DNA of 64,000 bases, from assembly GCF_003217325.1 (NCBI RefSeq), contig NZ_QJTI01000003.1, forward strand, positions 186,001 through 250,000, written 5' to 3'. This document shows, one piece after another, positions 54,981 to 64,000 of the stretch (positions within the stretch are counted from its first letter, which is position 1; each line of letters begins with the position of its first letter). The stretch is from Rhodopseudomonas faecalis (GTDB taxonomy: Bacteria; Pseudomonadota; Alphaproteobacteria; Rhizobiales; Xanthobacteraceae). Made by a program: the position numbers and the translations under genes. The notes beneath the pieces were generated by a model. The model did no database searches. It was not told the origin of the DNA and was given only the letters and a program-made list of their open reading frames with translations.

Positions 54981-55772
54981 TCAGTCCTTGCGGAACACCA
55001 CCGAGGCGATCCAGCCGGTCATCAGCGCCATCAGCGCGGTGACCAGGCCGTAAGCGAGGCCATTGTTGCGCGCGGCGCTGGCAACGAACTGCTCAAAGCC
55101 GACCTTGACGATTTCGAAGCCGGTGGTGGTCTTGGTCAGCAGCGCGCCATCGGCAAAACACTGGATCTCGACCTCATAGGCGCCGATCGGCACCTCGGCC
55201 GGCAGCGGAATCCCGGTGCGGAACAAGGTCGGCGTCAGGAACGTCACCGCCGCGGCGTCCTGCCGGTACAGGCCCTGGCCCTCGCGCAGCCGCACAAAGG
55301 CCGAGCGGAACGCATCATCCGGCACCACGTCGCCATAGTCAGCGCCGACCCGCTGGGTCAGCAGGATGTTGTTCATGCCAAGCTGCTGACGGCGCTGGGT
55401 GTCGGCCGAGGCGATCGCTTCCAGCGGCCGATTGGCGAATACCGCGAGATAGGCCGGGACATTGATGAACTGCCGCGAGTCGGTGTTGACCCAGATGCCG
55501 AGCTTGCGCTCCTTGCGCCGCGTCACCATGTCGGCGCGCGGCCCGCGCACCGTGACCACGAGGTCATAGCCCGGCCGCACGGCCGCGCCGGCTTCCCGCT
55601 CGATCGAGCCGAACAGCACCAGCTCGCCGCCGGAATAATTGGTGGTCACGGTGATGCGGTTGTTGGAGATCGACACGATCAGCTGCTCGGCGCGCGCCGC
55701 ACCGGCCAGCACCGCCACCAGCAGCAGCGCCGATAGCGAGCTCAGCAGGCGCAGGGCGACTTGGCGTGTCAT
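54981..55772 (-). CDS. TIGR02186-family exported membrane protein
   Basis: The 263-aa protein has a signal (LLSSLSALLLVAVLAGAARA), then the domain ITVTTNYSGGELVLFGSIER..., and a C-terminal transmembrane helix ending GWIASVVFRKD. This type is usually encoded next to TauE/SafE transporters, and here it overlaps the TauE gene by 4 bp. The function is unknown. Confidence 0.85.
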   Translation of the reverse strand: MTRQVALRLLSSLSALLLVAVLAGAARAEQLIVSISNNRITVTTNYSGGELVLFGSIEREAGAAVRPGYDLVVTVRGPRADMVTRRKERKLGIWVNTDSRQFINVPAYLAVFANRPLEAIASADTQRRQQLGMNNILLTQRVGADYGDVVPDDAFRSAFVRLREGQGLYRQDAAAVTFLTPTLFRTGIPLPAEVPIGAYEVEIQCFADGALLTKTTTGFEIVKVGFEQFVASAARNNGLAYGLVTALMALMTGWIASVVFRKD

Positions 55773-56695
55773 CCGCTCACTCCGGTTTCGCGGACGGTGA
55801 ACAGCTCGGCCGGACGGATGCCGAGTTCAATACCAAAGCGCACGCCGACCGCCAGGATCAACAGGCCAAGCAACAGCCGCAGCTGCTCGCTGCGGATGCG
55901 CTGCCCGGCCCTGGCGCCGAACTGCGCGCCGGTGACGCCGCCGATCATCAGAATCAAGGCCAGCACCGCATCGACCAGATGGTTGGTGACGGCGTGCAGC
56001 ACGGTGGCGATCAGCATGGTGAACAGCGTCAACACCATCGAGGTGCCGATCACCGTCGAGGTCGGCACCCGCAGCAGATAGATCAGGATCGGCACCAGGA
56101 TGAAACCGCCGCCGACCCCCATCACCGCGCCGATGAACCCGATCAAGAGCCCGATCGCCACCACCGGGATCACCGACAGATAGATCTTGGAGCGCTTGAA
56201 CCGGATCTTGAACGGCATCGCGTGGAGCCAGTTGCGGCTGCCGGTGCGTTTCACCATCGGCGGCTGGCCGCGATTGGCGCGCATGATGGCGCGCATCCCT
56301 TCCCACACCATCAGGCCGCCGACCGTGGTCAGCAGCGCCACATAGGACAGCGCGATCATCAGATCGAGCTGACCGATCGAACGCATCAGCGTGAAAAACC
56401 ACACCCCGAGCAAGGTGCCGAGCACGCCGCCGCATAACAGCACCAGCGCTAAGAGCGGATCGAGCGCTCTGCGCCGCCAGTAGGACAACGCACCGGAAAA
56501 CGACGAGGCCGCCATGTGGCTGGTGACCGTGGCCACCGCAACGGCCGGGGAAATGCCGGTGAAGATCAAGAGCGGCGTCATCAGGAAACCGCCACCGATG
56601 CCGAACATGCCCGAAATGAACCCGACCGCGGCGCCCATCGTCAGGATGAGCAGCACGTTGACCGGAAGGTCCGCGATCGGGAGATAAAGCTGCAC
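55769..56695 (-). CDS. TauE/SafE-family sulfite/anion exporter
   Basis: The product is about 308 aa from GTG 56695 (the family start VQLYLPIADLPVNVLLILTMG lies there). Motifs GAAVGFISGMFGIGGGFLMTPLLIF and IGFIGAVMGVGGGFILVPILIYLL are the two conserved TauE half-repeats. Members export sulfite, sulfoacetate or other organo-sulfonates. It is coupled to TIGR02186. Confidence 0.88.
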   Translation of the reverse strand: MQLYLPIADLPVNVLLILTMGAAVGFISGMFGIGGGFLMTPLLIFTGISPAVAVATVTSHMAASSFSGALSYWRRRALDPLLALVLLCGGVLGTLLGVWFFTLMRSIGQLDLMIALSYVALLTTVGGLMVWEGMRAIMRANRGQPPMVKRTGSRNWLHAMPFKIRFKRSKIYLSVIPVVAIGLLIGFIGAVMGVGGGFILVPILIYLLRVPTSTVIGTSMVLTLFTMLIATVLHAVTNHLVDAVLALILMIGGVTGAQFGARAGQRIRSEQLRLLLGLLILAVGVRFGIELGIRPAELFTVRETGVSG

Positions 56696-56853
56696 GCGCG
56701 CCGCCGCTGCTCGTGGAAGGAACTGATCGCGTCGCACGCGATAAGCCGCAGGCATAGCCGAAATCGATGCACGCGCGATTAAAGAAAACGCGACCGGCGG
56801 AGTTTTTCAACTCCGCCGGGGTGTTGGACCGATCCGTTGGTGAACAAACGCGC

Positions 56854-59800
56854 TTAATGCGCGGCGCGCTTGCCGATGGTCTTGGCGGTGGCGGCCGGGG
56901 CGCCATCCCAGCCGGCGGGCGGCGCCGGAACGTTGACGGCGTCGGCCGGCTGCGGCTCGGCGACAAAGGTCTGGATCGCCAGTTTGGCTGCGGCCAGCGA
57001 CTGCGGATCGAGCCGCTTGGCGACGTCGTCGCGCTTGCGGCCGGAATCGACATCGCCCTGCGCGGCGGCCAGGCTGAACCATTTGTACGACTCAGCGAGG
57101 TTCTGCTCGACGCCGATGCCGCGGGCATACAGGATGCCGAGATTGAACTGGCTGTCGGCGATGCCGCGTTCGGCCGCCTTGCGGAACCAGTGCGCCGCGA
57201 CCTTGTAATTGGGTCCGCGCGCGCCGCCATCGGCTTCCAGCACCGCGAGATTGTGCATCGCCTTGGCGTTGCCGCGCTCGGCGGCGATGGTGTAGTAGCG
57301 CCGCGCCGTTTCGATGTCCTTCTTCACGGCCAGGCCCTTCTCGTACAGGGTCCCGATCCGGAAGATCGCCGGCACCACCTCGGCCTGCGCCGCGCGCTGA
57401 TACCATTTGGCGGCTTCGTCGTAGTTCACCGGCACGCCGCGGCCCTCGGCGAAGCGGACGCCGACCTCATAGGCCGCATTCGGGTCGCCCTTGAGCGCGG
57501 CATTGCGCAGCAGCGGCCCGCCGATCTCGTTCGGCAGCTTTTCGCCGGCCGGAATCGACACCAGCTTGACCGGGGTACGCGACGGCTCCGCGACGCTGAC
57601 ACGCGGCGCGGCCGAGATCGACCCGGTGATATCGGGCGCCGGCGGCGGCGCCGGTTCCGCGGGCTCGCTCGGCGCGCTGAACGACGACGACTGCCGGTCG
57701 ATCGGGGTCGGCGAGGTCAGCGACGGCTGCGCGGGCGCGGCCTGCACCGCGGGCGCGGCTTCCTCGACCGACGGCGGCGGCAGTTGCGTGGTGCTTTCGG
57801 CGACCGGCGGCGTCTTGGGGCCGCTGTCGCTGTCGAGCATGGTCATCGCCATCCGGAAGGTGCCGAGCACGATCACCACCACCGAGGCGCCGACCAGCAA
57901 CGAGCGGATCTTGGCGCCAAGCGTGGTGCTCTGCGCCTTGGGCGCCGGTTCGATCGGAATCTGCTTCTTGCCGGAGCCGCCCTTGTCCTGCGCGGCGGCG
58001 GCAGCGGCCTGCGCGGCGCGGCGCGCGGCCGCGATGAAGCTCGACGAGCTGGTCTGCTCGTTGCTCGGCGCGGGCTTGGGCACGGCGAGATCGCTGATCG
58101 CGCTTTCCGAGGCGGCGATCCGCTCCGACGGCGAGGTGCGCGCCGACGGCCGGGTGCCGGGCTCGAGCGGGAAATCGGGCGCCAAATCGGACTTGCCGGC
58201 CGAGGGCCGCGCGGCAACCGGTTCTTCGGACGAGCTGGCCGCGGGCTGCGGCTCCAGGATTTCCTTGATGGTACGCGCGGGCTGCGGCTCGGGCTCGGTG
58301 GCCGGCTGCGCCGGGAACTTGCGCGGCGCGGCGTCGAACACCGCGCGCGCCGGCTCCTCCGGCCGCGGCGTGATCGCCTGCGGCGGCGCGGGCACGGCGC
58401 TCGGCGCTTCGCTGCGCGGCGCGATCGGGGCCGACGGCGGCTCAGCGGCCGGCGCGGGACGCATGGTGCGCAGATCGCCTTCGATGGTGGCGAGCCGATC
58501 GACCACATGGCCGAGCGTGCTGTGCACCGCTTCCAGCGAATCCTGGGTGTGGCGGTCGAGTTCAGACTGGCTCAGGCGCAGATCGGAGATGTCGCGCTTG
58601 ATCGCCTCGACCGCGCCGCCATCGGCGCCGGCGGTCGGCGGCGTGGCGATCGCGGCAAAACTGTCCTGCTGCCGTTCGAGATGGCGCAGGATGTCCTGCA
58701 GCCCCTCTTCGATCCGGCTCATACCCGCGCCGCCATTGGCGCCGCGGCTCTCCGAGGCGGCCTCCAGCCGCTCCAGCAGATAGCTGACGCGCTGCTCGAG
58801 ATGGGCGAAGGTCGACGCGCCGTCATTGCCGACCGGCAGATTGTCGAGCCGCTCCGACAGCGCCTGCATCGCGCCTTCGAGCTGCGCGGACGGTTCGGAC
58901 GCAGCCGGCCGCTCGCGGCTTTCCAACGACAGCGTCAGCGCGGCGATGCGCTGTTCCAGCGCGGCGAACGACACGCTGTGATCGGTGCTGGCGATCTGAT
59001 CGATCTTGGACGACAGCGCCCGCACGTCCTCGCTGAGCCGGCCCAGCGCTTCGTTGGAGGCGACATTGGCGACGATGGCGCGCAGTGCCGCGATCGCGGT
59101 TTCGAGCTGCTGCAACGTGCCCGGATCGTCGCTGCTGCGCACGATCATGTCGATCTTGCCGCCGAGACTGCGGATCGCATCGTCGAAACCGGCGAGCTGT
59201 TCCGCGGGCGTCAGCGTGCGCAGCACTTCGCGGATTTCGGTCAGCGCGCGTTCCACGCTGGCGAGCGCCTGAGCGTCGATGCCGTTCTGCCGGCTGTCAT
59301 CGATGCGCTGCGCCAGCGAGCGCACTTCGCTCTCGAGCTTGTCGATGGCGTGGCGCGGCATCGCCTCGGTGATCGCCTGCCGGATTTCGGCCAGCTCGGT
59401 GCGGAACCCGGCGATCGACTGCTCGACATGGTCCGGGCGCTGCAGCGCGTCGATCTGGTCGGTGATGCGGCGCAGCTGCTGTTCGAGATTGGCCAGGCCG
59501 GCCTGCGGCACTTCCGCCATCGGCTGCGACGGCGGCTCGGGCGGCGCGACGCGCGGCGCGGCCGGCATCAGGCGCTGGGCATCGAGTTCGCTTTGCCGGG
59601 CGGCAACCTCGGCAATGGCGAAATCGAGCGAGCCGGGGCTGATCGAGGGCGCGTTGTAGAGCTGCGCGGCGGCGCGTTCGACCCGCTCGATCGAGGGCTG
59701 CGGCGCCACCGGCGCGCGCGCCGGTTCGTTGATCTTGGACAGACGGGCGTCGAGCCGCGAGATCGCGTCATTGAGCTGGCGCGCCACGGGCGGTTCGCTG

Positions 59801-60063
59801 CTGCGGGTCGCCGGACGCGACATCAGCTCGATTTGCCGGGCGATTTCGTCAAGACGCTGATGGATATCGGCAACTTCGCGGGCGTCATTCTCCGGCAGCG
59901 GCGGCGGTGCCGCCGGTCGCGGACGGGCAAAAGGCGGGGCGTCACCGACCTGGGCGCTGATCCACTCGCCAAGCGTCATCCCGGCACGCCGCGCAGCCGC
60001 TTCGGCGCGTTCACGCACGGACGGTTCGATCCCCTCGACGCTCCACGATACGCGCGAATTCAT
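56854..60063 (-). CDS. PodJ-like polar localisation protein with SEL1 repeats
   Basis: The 1069-aa protein begins MNSRVSWSVEGIEPSVRERA, the typical PodJ-type N-terminus. A long coiled-coil-rich part (about 80-560) follows, then a Pro/Ala-rich linker. A single transmembrane helix lies near 717-740 (KIRSLLVGASVVVIVLGTF). Periplasmic SEL1-type repeats occupy about 895-1010, with NLGILYARGIGVEQNLAESYKWFSLAA-like units. PodJ organises a cell pole in Caulobacter. No peptidoglycan-binding domain was seen at the end. A CtrA-like motif lies upstream at 60183-60197. Confidence 0.82.
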   Translation of the reverse strand: MNSRVSWSVEGIEPSVRERAEAAARRAGMTLGEWISAQVGDAPPFARPRPAAPPPLPENDAREVADIHQRLDEIARQIELMSRPATRSSEPPVARQLNDAISRLDARLSKINEPARAPVAPQPSIERVERAAAQLYNAPSISPGSLDFAIAEVAARQSELDAQRLMPAAPRVAPPEPPSQPMAEVPQAGLANLEQQLRRITDQIDALQRPDHVEQSIAGFRTELAEIRQAITEAMPRHAIDKLESEVRSLAQRIDDSRQNGIDAQALASVERALTEIREVLRTLTPAEQLAGFDDAIRSLGGKIDMIVRSSDDPGTLQQLETAIAALRAIVANVASNEALGRLSEDVRALSSKIDQIASTDHSVSFAALEQRIAALTLSLESRERPAASEPSAQLEGAMQALSERLDNLPVGNDGASTFAHLEQRVSYLLERLEAASESRGANGGAGMSRIEEGLQDILRHLERQQDSFAAIATPPTAGADGGAVEAIKRDISDLRLSQSELDRHTQDSLEAVHSTLGHVVDRLATIEGDLRTMRPAPAAEPPSAPIAPRSEAPSAVPAPPQAITPRPEEPARAVFDAAPRKFPAQPATEPEPQPARTIKEILEPQPAASSSEEPVAARPSAGKSDLAPDFPLEPGTRPSARTSPSERIAASESAISDLAVPKPAPSNEQTSSSSFIAAARRAAQAAAAAAQDKGGSGKKQIPIEPAPKAQSTTLGAKIRSLLVGASVVVIVLGTFRMAMTMLDSDSGPKTPPVAESTTQLPPPSVEEAAPAVQAAPAQPSLTSPTPIDRQSSSFSAPSEPAEPAPPPAPDITGSISAAPRVSVAEPSRTPVKLVSIPAGEKLPNEIGGPLLRNAALKGDPNAAYEVGVRFAEGRGVPVNYDEAAKWYQRAAQAEVVPAIFRIGTLYEKGLAVKKDIETARRYYTIAAERGNAKAMHNLAVLEADGGARGPNYKVAAHWFRKAAERGIADSQFNLGILYARGIGVEQNLAESYKWFSLAAAQGDVDSGRKRDDVAKRLDPQSLAAAKLAIQTFVAEPQPADAVNVPAPPAGWDGAPAATAKTIGKRAAH

Positions 60064-60379
60064 GTGCTTAGTCCGGTTCCGGCTGACGCTTACGCCTGCA
60101 GCCGCTCCGCGCGTCCCAAAGAATAGACAACCGAATTCGCCGCGGGGCGTCTGCCTCTGAATTCGACTTTTTCGTGTTAGAGTAAATAACGGGTTAAGGA
60201 CTGCCCCGATCAGGGACGAAAGTTCGGAAGCGGGAAATTATTACCGTCGCACTGGGCAGCCCGACGGTAAGATCAATACTGGCGAGCTTTTACCGCATAG
60301 CAGCCCCGCAATTTTGATTGCTGCGCCGCAGAAATTTTCCTAAAGGGGTCCAACCAAAGGCCCCACCCGAGAGGACCAA
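60064..60379. promoter_or_regulatory. Divergent region between podJ-like and fadE-like genes
   Basis: This 316-bp AT-rich gap has promoters for both sides. TTAACCCGTTATTTA (minus strand, 60183-60197) has the TTAA-N7-TTTA spacing, 7 of 8 for the CtrA motif. AGAGGACC precedes the fadE-like ATG. Confidence 0.5.
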
Positions 60380-62170
60380 ATGCCAAGCTACAAAGCTCCG
60401 TTGGACGACGTTAGTTTTCTGCTGAACGATGTGTTTCAGTTCGATCGCTACAACAACCTACCGGGCTTTAGCGACGCCTCTCCAGACCTCCGGGAAGCCA
60501 TCCTCTCGGAAGCGGCCAAGCTCAGCGAAGAAGTGCTGCAGCCGCTGAACCGCGTCGGCGACAAGCAGGGCTGTACGCTGCATGCCGATGGCCGCGTCAC
60601 CACCCCGGATGGTTTTAAGGAAGCCTACAAGCAGGTCACCGAAGGCGGCTGGCTCGGCCTGTCGGCCCCGGTGGAATATGGCGGCCAGGGGCTGCCGGTG
60701 ACGCTGACCCAGGCGGTCGCGGAATTCCAGTCGTCCGCCAATATGGCGTTTTCGATGTATCACGGCCTGACCATGGGCGCGACCGCCGCGCTCTTGGTAA
60801 GCGGCTCCGAGGAGCAGAAGGCCAAATACGTTCCGAAGATGATTGCCGGCGAATGGACCGGCACCATGAACCTGACCGAGCCGCAATGCGGCACCGATCT
60901 TGGCCTGCTGCGCACCAAGGCCGCCAAGCAGGCCGACGGCAGCTACAAGATCACCGGCACCAAGATCTTCATCTCGGCCGGCGACCATGACCTCGCGGAC
61001 AACATCATCCATCTGGTGCTGGCGCGCATCGAAGGCGCCCCGGCCGGCGTCAAGGGCATCTCGCTGTTCCTGGTGCCGAAATTCCTGGTCAATGACGATG
61101 GCTCGCTCGGCGGCCACAACGGCGTGAGCTGCGGCGCCATCGAGCACAAGATGGGCATCCACGGCAACGCGACCTGCGTTCTCAACTACGACAACGCCAC
61201 TGGCTGGCTGATCGGCGAAGAGAACAAGGGCATGCAGGCCATGTTCGTGATGATGAACGAGGCCCGGCTCGGCGTCGGCGTGCAGGGCCTGGCGGCGTCC
61301 GAGGTCGCCTATCAGAACGCGGTCACCTATGCCCGTGAGCGGCTGCAGGGCCGCTCGCTGACCGGCGTCAAGGCCACCGACAAGCCGGCCGACCCGCTGA
61401 TCGTGCATCCCGACATCCGCCGCACGCTGCTGTCGATCCGCGCCTTCAACGAAGCCGCCCGCGCGCTGGTGATCTGGACCGCGCTGCAAAGCGACGTCGC
61501 CCATCGCTCCGACGACGCCCAGCAGCGCCAGGCGGCCGACGACCACATGGGCCTGATGACCCCGATCGTGAAGGGCGTGCTCACCGACCTCGGCTTTGCC
61601 AATGCGGTGCAGGCCCAGCAGATTTTCGGCGGCCATGGCTACATCGCCGACAACGGCATGGAGCAGTTCGTGCGCGATGCCCGCATCGCCATGATCTATG
61701 AAGGCGCCAATGGCATTCAGGCGCTCGACCTGGTCGGCCGCAAGCTGCCGCGCAACGGCGGCCGTGCGGTGATGGCGTTCTTTGCCGAGGTCAATGGCTT
61801 CATCAAGGAGCACGGCGAAGACGCGGCGATGAAGCCCTATACCGCGCCGCTGGCGGTTTCGCTCGGCCATCTGCAGAAGGCCACCACCTGGCTGATGATG
61901 AACGCCATGGCGCAGCCGGACAATGCCGGCGCCGCGGCCACCGACTACATGCATTTGTTCGGCCTGGTGGCGCTCGGCTACATGTGGGCCAAGATGGCCA
62001 AGGTGGCGCAGGACAAGATTGCGGCTGGCGAGGCCACGCCCTATCTGACCAGCAAGCTCGTCACGGGCCGGTTCTTTGCCGAACGGATGCTGCCGGAAAC
62101 CGCGCTGCGCCTCACCCGCGTCGAAAGCGGCTGCGGCACCGTGATGGAACTGCCGGCCGAAGCGTTTTGA
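60380..62170 (+). CDS. Acyl-CoA dehydrogenase, long (FadE/DmdC-like) type
   Basis: The 596-aa protein has the three-part acyl-CoA dehydrogenase fold plus a C-terminal extension. Motifs are [16 protein letters not shown] (FAD and substrate loop), the catalytic Glu in [12 protein letters not shown] (near 440), and [20 protein letters not shown]. Length fits the DmdC-like group (3-methylmercaptopropionyl-CoA dehydrogenase-like) as well as long FadE. It starts the operon with the thiolase and FadB; substrate is unknown. Confidence 0.9.
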   Translation: MPSYKAPLDDVSFLLNDVFQFDRYNNLPGFSDASPDLREAILSEAAKLSEEVLQPLNRVGDKQGCTLHADGRVTTPDGFKEAYKQVTEGGWLGLSAPVEYGGQGLPVTLTQAVAEFQSSANMAFSMYHGLTMGATAALLVSGSEEQKAKYVPKMIAGEWTGTMNLTEPQCGTDLGLLRTKAAKQADGSYKITGTKIFISAGDHDLADNIIHLVLARIEGAPAGVKGISLFLVPKFLVNDDGSLGGHNGVSCGAIEHKMGIHGNATCVLNYDNATGWLIGEENKGMQAMFVMMNEARLGVGVQGLAASEVAYQNAVTYARERLQGRSLTGVKATDKPADPLIVHPDIRRTLLSIRAFNEAARALVIWTALQSDVAHRSDDAQQRQAADDHMGLMTPIVKGVLTDLGFANAVQAQQIFGGHGYIADNGMEQFVRDARIAMIYEGANGIQALDLVGRKLPRNGGRAVMAFFAEVNGFIKEHGEDAAMKPYTAPLAVSLGHLQKATTWLMMNAMAQPDNAGAAATDYMHLFGLVALGYMWAKMAKVAQDKIAAGEATPYLTSKLVTGRFFAERMLPETALRLTRVESGCGTVMELPAEAF

Positions 62171-62179
62171 TCATAACTC

Positions 62180-62263
62180 CGTCATTGCGAGCGACGCGAA
62201 GCAATCCAGAACAGCGACACAGGCTGGATTGCTTCGCAGGCTTCGCTTGTTCGCATTGGCGTC
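62180..62263. repeat. Palindromic intergenic repeat, family D
   Basis: CGTCATTGCGA...GAAGCAATCCAG and CTGGATTGCTTCG...TCGCATTGGCG form an imperfect long hairpin. This type (CGTCATTGCGAGC..GCAATGACG) is common in Bradyrhizobium relatives. It lies between the acyl-CoA dehydrogenase and the thiolase genes. Confidence 0.75.
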
Positions 62264-62330
62264 AGAAAACCTGATTGTTCTACAATTCGTCCGACTCGCG
62301 TGAGCCAGGACAGATAACGGGAGAAAATGG

Positions 62331-63539
62331 ATGCCCGAGGCCTATATTTACGATCACGTTCGCACCCCCCGCGGCCGTGGCAAGCCCGACGGCGCGCTGC
62401 ACGAGGTCACCGCGCTGGCGCTCGCCACCGTGCCGCTGCAGGCGCTCAAGGAACGCAACAATCTCAAAGAAGACGTGGTCGACGACGTGATCCTCGGCGT
62501 GGTGGATCCGGTCGGCGAGGCCGGCTCCGACATCGCCCGTTTTGCCGCGATGAAGGCCGGGCTCGGCGAAGCAGTGCCGGGCGTGCAGATCAGCCGGTTC
62601 TGCGCCTCGGGGCTCGATGCGGTGAACTTCGCCGCGGGGCAGATCATCAGCGGCCAGCACGAACTGGTGATCGGCGGCGGCGCCGAATCGATGAGCCGCA
62701 TCGGCATCGGCGCCTCGGGCGGCGCCTGGGCGATGGACCCGTCGATGGCGATCCCGTCCTACTTCATGCCGCAGGGCGTATCGGCCGACCTGATCGCCAC
62801 CAAATACGGCTTTTCGCGCGACGACGTTGACGGCTACGCCGTGCGGAGCCAGCAGCTCGCCGCCAAGGCCTGGGACGAAGGCCGCTTCAACAAGTCGGTG
62901 GTGCCGGTCAAGGACATCAACGGCGTGACGATCCTGGCCAAGGATGAGCACATGCGTCCCTCGACCACCATGCAGTCGCTGGCGCAGCTGCAGCCGTCAT
63001 TCGCGGCGATGGCGGCGATGGGCGGCTTCGATGCGGTGGCGATCCAGTCGCATCCGGAAATCGAGAAGGTCAATTTCGTGCACCATGCCGGCAACTCGTC
63101 CGGCATCGTCGATGGCGCCGGCGCCGTGCTGCTCGGCAGCAAGGAAGCCGGTGACAAGCATGGCCTGAAGCCGCGCGCCAAGATCCGCGCCTTCGCCAAT
63201 GTCGGCTCCGAGCCGGCGATGATGCTGACCGGGCCCGTCGATGTCACCAACAAGCTGTTCGCGCGTTCCGGCATGACGAAGAGCGACATCGACCTGTTCG
63301 AGCTCAATGAGGCGTTCGCCGCGGTGGTGCTGCGCTACATCCAGGCGTTCGAGATCGATGACGACAAGATCAACGTCAATGGCGGCGCGATCGCGCTCGG
63401 CCACCCGCTCGGCGCCACCGGCGCGATGATCCTCGGCACCGTGCTCGACGAGCTGGAGCGGACCGGCAAGGCGACCGCCCTGGTGACGCTGTGCATCGGC
63501 GGCGGCATGGGCACCGCGACCATCATCGAGCGGGTGTGA
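62331..63539 (+). CDS. Acetyl-CoA C-acyltransferase (thiolase)
   Basis: The 402-aa protein has the acylated Cys in [15 protein letters not shown] (near 95), the conserved [29 protein letters not shown] with its His, and the C-terminal Cys in [13 protein letters not shown]. It performs the last step of beta-oxidation or a related condensation. It is the second gene of the operon with the acyl-CoA dehydrogenase, with the FadB-like gene after it. Confidence 0.93.
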   Translation: MPEAYIYDHVRTPRGRGKPDGALHEVTALALATVPLQALKERNNLKEDVVDDVILGVVDPVGEAGSDIARFAAMKAGLGEAVPGVQISRFCASGLDAVNFAAGQIISGQHELVIGGGAESMSRIGIGASGGAWAMDPSMAIPSYFMPQGVSADLIATKYGFSRDDVDGYAVRSQQLAAKAWDEGRFNKSVVPVKDINGVTILAKDEHMRPSTTMQSLAQLQPSFAAMAAMGGFDAVAIQSHPEIEKVNFVHHAGNSSGIVDGAGAVLLGSKEAGDKHGLKPRAKIRAFANVGSEPAMMLTGPVDVTNKLFARSGMTKSDIDLFELNEAFAAVVLRYIQAFEIDDDKINVNGGAIALGHPLGATGAMILGTVLDELERTGKATALVTLCIGGGMGTATIIERV

Positions 63540-63616
63540 TCACTTGATAGTGCCGCGGGCCGGGCAACACGCGCCGGCCTGCTCCATGGGCGGGGCCCGC
63601 GGCGAAGCTTCCGATG

Positions 63617-63657
63617 TGGCCCCCACCCCCGCCCCCTCCCCGCAAGGGGGAGGGGAG
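63617..63657. repeat. Palindromic repeat, family C partial copy
   Basis: GGCCCCCACCCCC..CCTCCCCGCAAGGGGGAGGGG matches the right half of the ligase-gene insertion. It lies between the thiolase and fadB-like genes. Confidence 0.7.
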
Positions 63658-63711
63658 AAGAACAACAACCGCCGCGCCTATCATGGCTGCTGGCATCGAA
63701 GGAGCTAACAG

Positions 63712-64000
63712 ATGGCCTTCAAGATTTTCAAAGTCGAGACCGACGCCGACGGCATCGCGCTGGTGACCTGGGACCTGCCCGGCCGCTCGATGAACGTGCT
63801 CGACGCCGCCACTATCGAGGAACTGGGTGCGATCGTCGACCAGACCACCGCTGATGCCGCGGTCAAGGGCGTGGTGATCACCTCCGCCAAGGAGGCGTTT
63901 TGCGCCGGCGCCGACCTGTCGATGCTGGAGGGCATGAACAAGCAGTTCGCCAAGATCAAGCAGGAGCAGGGCAACGAAGCCGCGCAGAAGATGCTGCTCG
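63712..64000 (+). CDS. FadB-like multifunctional enoyl-CoA hydratase/3-hydroxyacyl-CoA dehydrogenase (5' part)
   Basis: From ATG 63712 with AAGGAG nearby, the frame stays open to the window end. It reads as the crotonase half: [23 protein letters not shown] and [24 protein letters not shown]. The CAGADLSML segment is the oxyanion-hole region of enoyl-CoA hydratase. The place after an acyl-CoA dehydrogenase and a thiolase supports a FadB/FadJ role. Whether the second, dehydrogenase half follows cannot be seen. Confidence 0.85.
   Translation, partial: MAFKIFKVETDADGIALVTWDLPGRSMNVLDAATIEELGAIVDQTTADAAVKGVVITSAKEAFCAGADLSMLEGMNKQFAKIKQEQGNEAAQKMLL

Overview
The window is high-GC chromosomal DNA of an alphaproteobacterium of the Bradyrhizobium/Rhodopseudomonas group (Nitrobacteraceae). 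The basis is the gene families (class I lysyl-tRNA synthetase, PodJ-like polar factor, ligase-associated DNA-repair set, Omp25/31-type barrels) and several palindromic intergenic repeats of the kind common in that group. Rhodopseudomonas is my best guess; this is inferred from content, not from a database search. Nothing looks like a prophage, plasmid, CRISPR array or intact insertion sequence.

Layout. 1-4.5 kb (minus strand): AI-2E-type permease (cut by the window edge), small membrane protein, DsbA-like oxidoreductase, LrgB/LrgA, a charged secreted protein and DsbB. A tRNA-Leu(CAA) follows at 4665-4749, then NADP-type glutamate dehydrogenase (+) and a GNAT-like protein (+). 8.5-11.1 kb: TrpB2 and a PfkB sugar kinase. 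11.5-19.3 kb: a two-gene redox module, a 1663-aa pyruvate:ferredoxin oxidoreductase with a ferredoxin fused at its C-terminus, overlapping by 4 bp a 944-aa fusion of both NfnB- and NfnA-like halves. It is divergent from modE-modA-modB-modC. The shared 468-bp intergenic region carries an FNR/FixK-type box and a Mo-box.

23.5-33.5 kb: a PatA/PatG-type subtilase, several lineage-specific proteins, a thioesterase/nitronate monooxygenase pair, a DedA-like protein, a HisE-like protein, a KAS III-like enzyme and a secreted ClpP-fold-like protein. 33.6-41 kb: SCO1, a membrane GT2 glycosyltransferase with a pentapeptide-repeat N-terminus, a periplasmic solute-binding protein, class I LysRS, an EamA transporter and a divergent LysR regulator.

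40.9-50.4 kb: the ligase-associated DNA-damage-response set (PdeM, Lhr-type helicase, MBL exonuclease, ATP-dependent ligase). It is split into two blocks by a tandem double-barrel outer-membrane protein and a TPR-methyltransferase. The helicase and the ligase each carry an in-frame palindromic repeat element inside the coding sequence. 50.7-56.7 kb: MBL hydrolase, PyrD, DUF952 protein, LexA/CI-type regulator, alpha-carbonic anhydrase, and a TauE exporter with a TIGR02186 partner. 56.8-64 kb: a large PodJ/SEL1 protein, then a beta-oxidation operon (acyl-CoA dehydrogenase, thiolase, start of FadB).

How it fits together: the PFOR-Fd/Nfn pair would pass low-potential electrons from 2-oxoacid oxidation to pyridine nucleotide under low oxygen. 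The mod operon supplies molybdate, for example for nitrogenase and other molybdoenzymes. The Dsb proteins act on periplasmic thiols.
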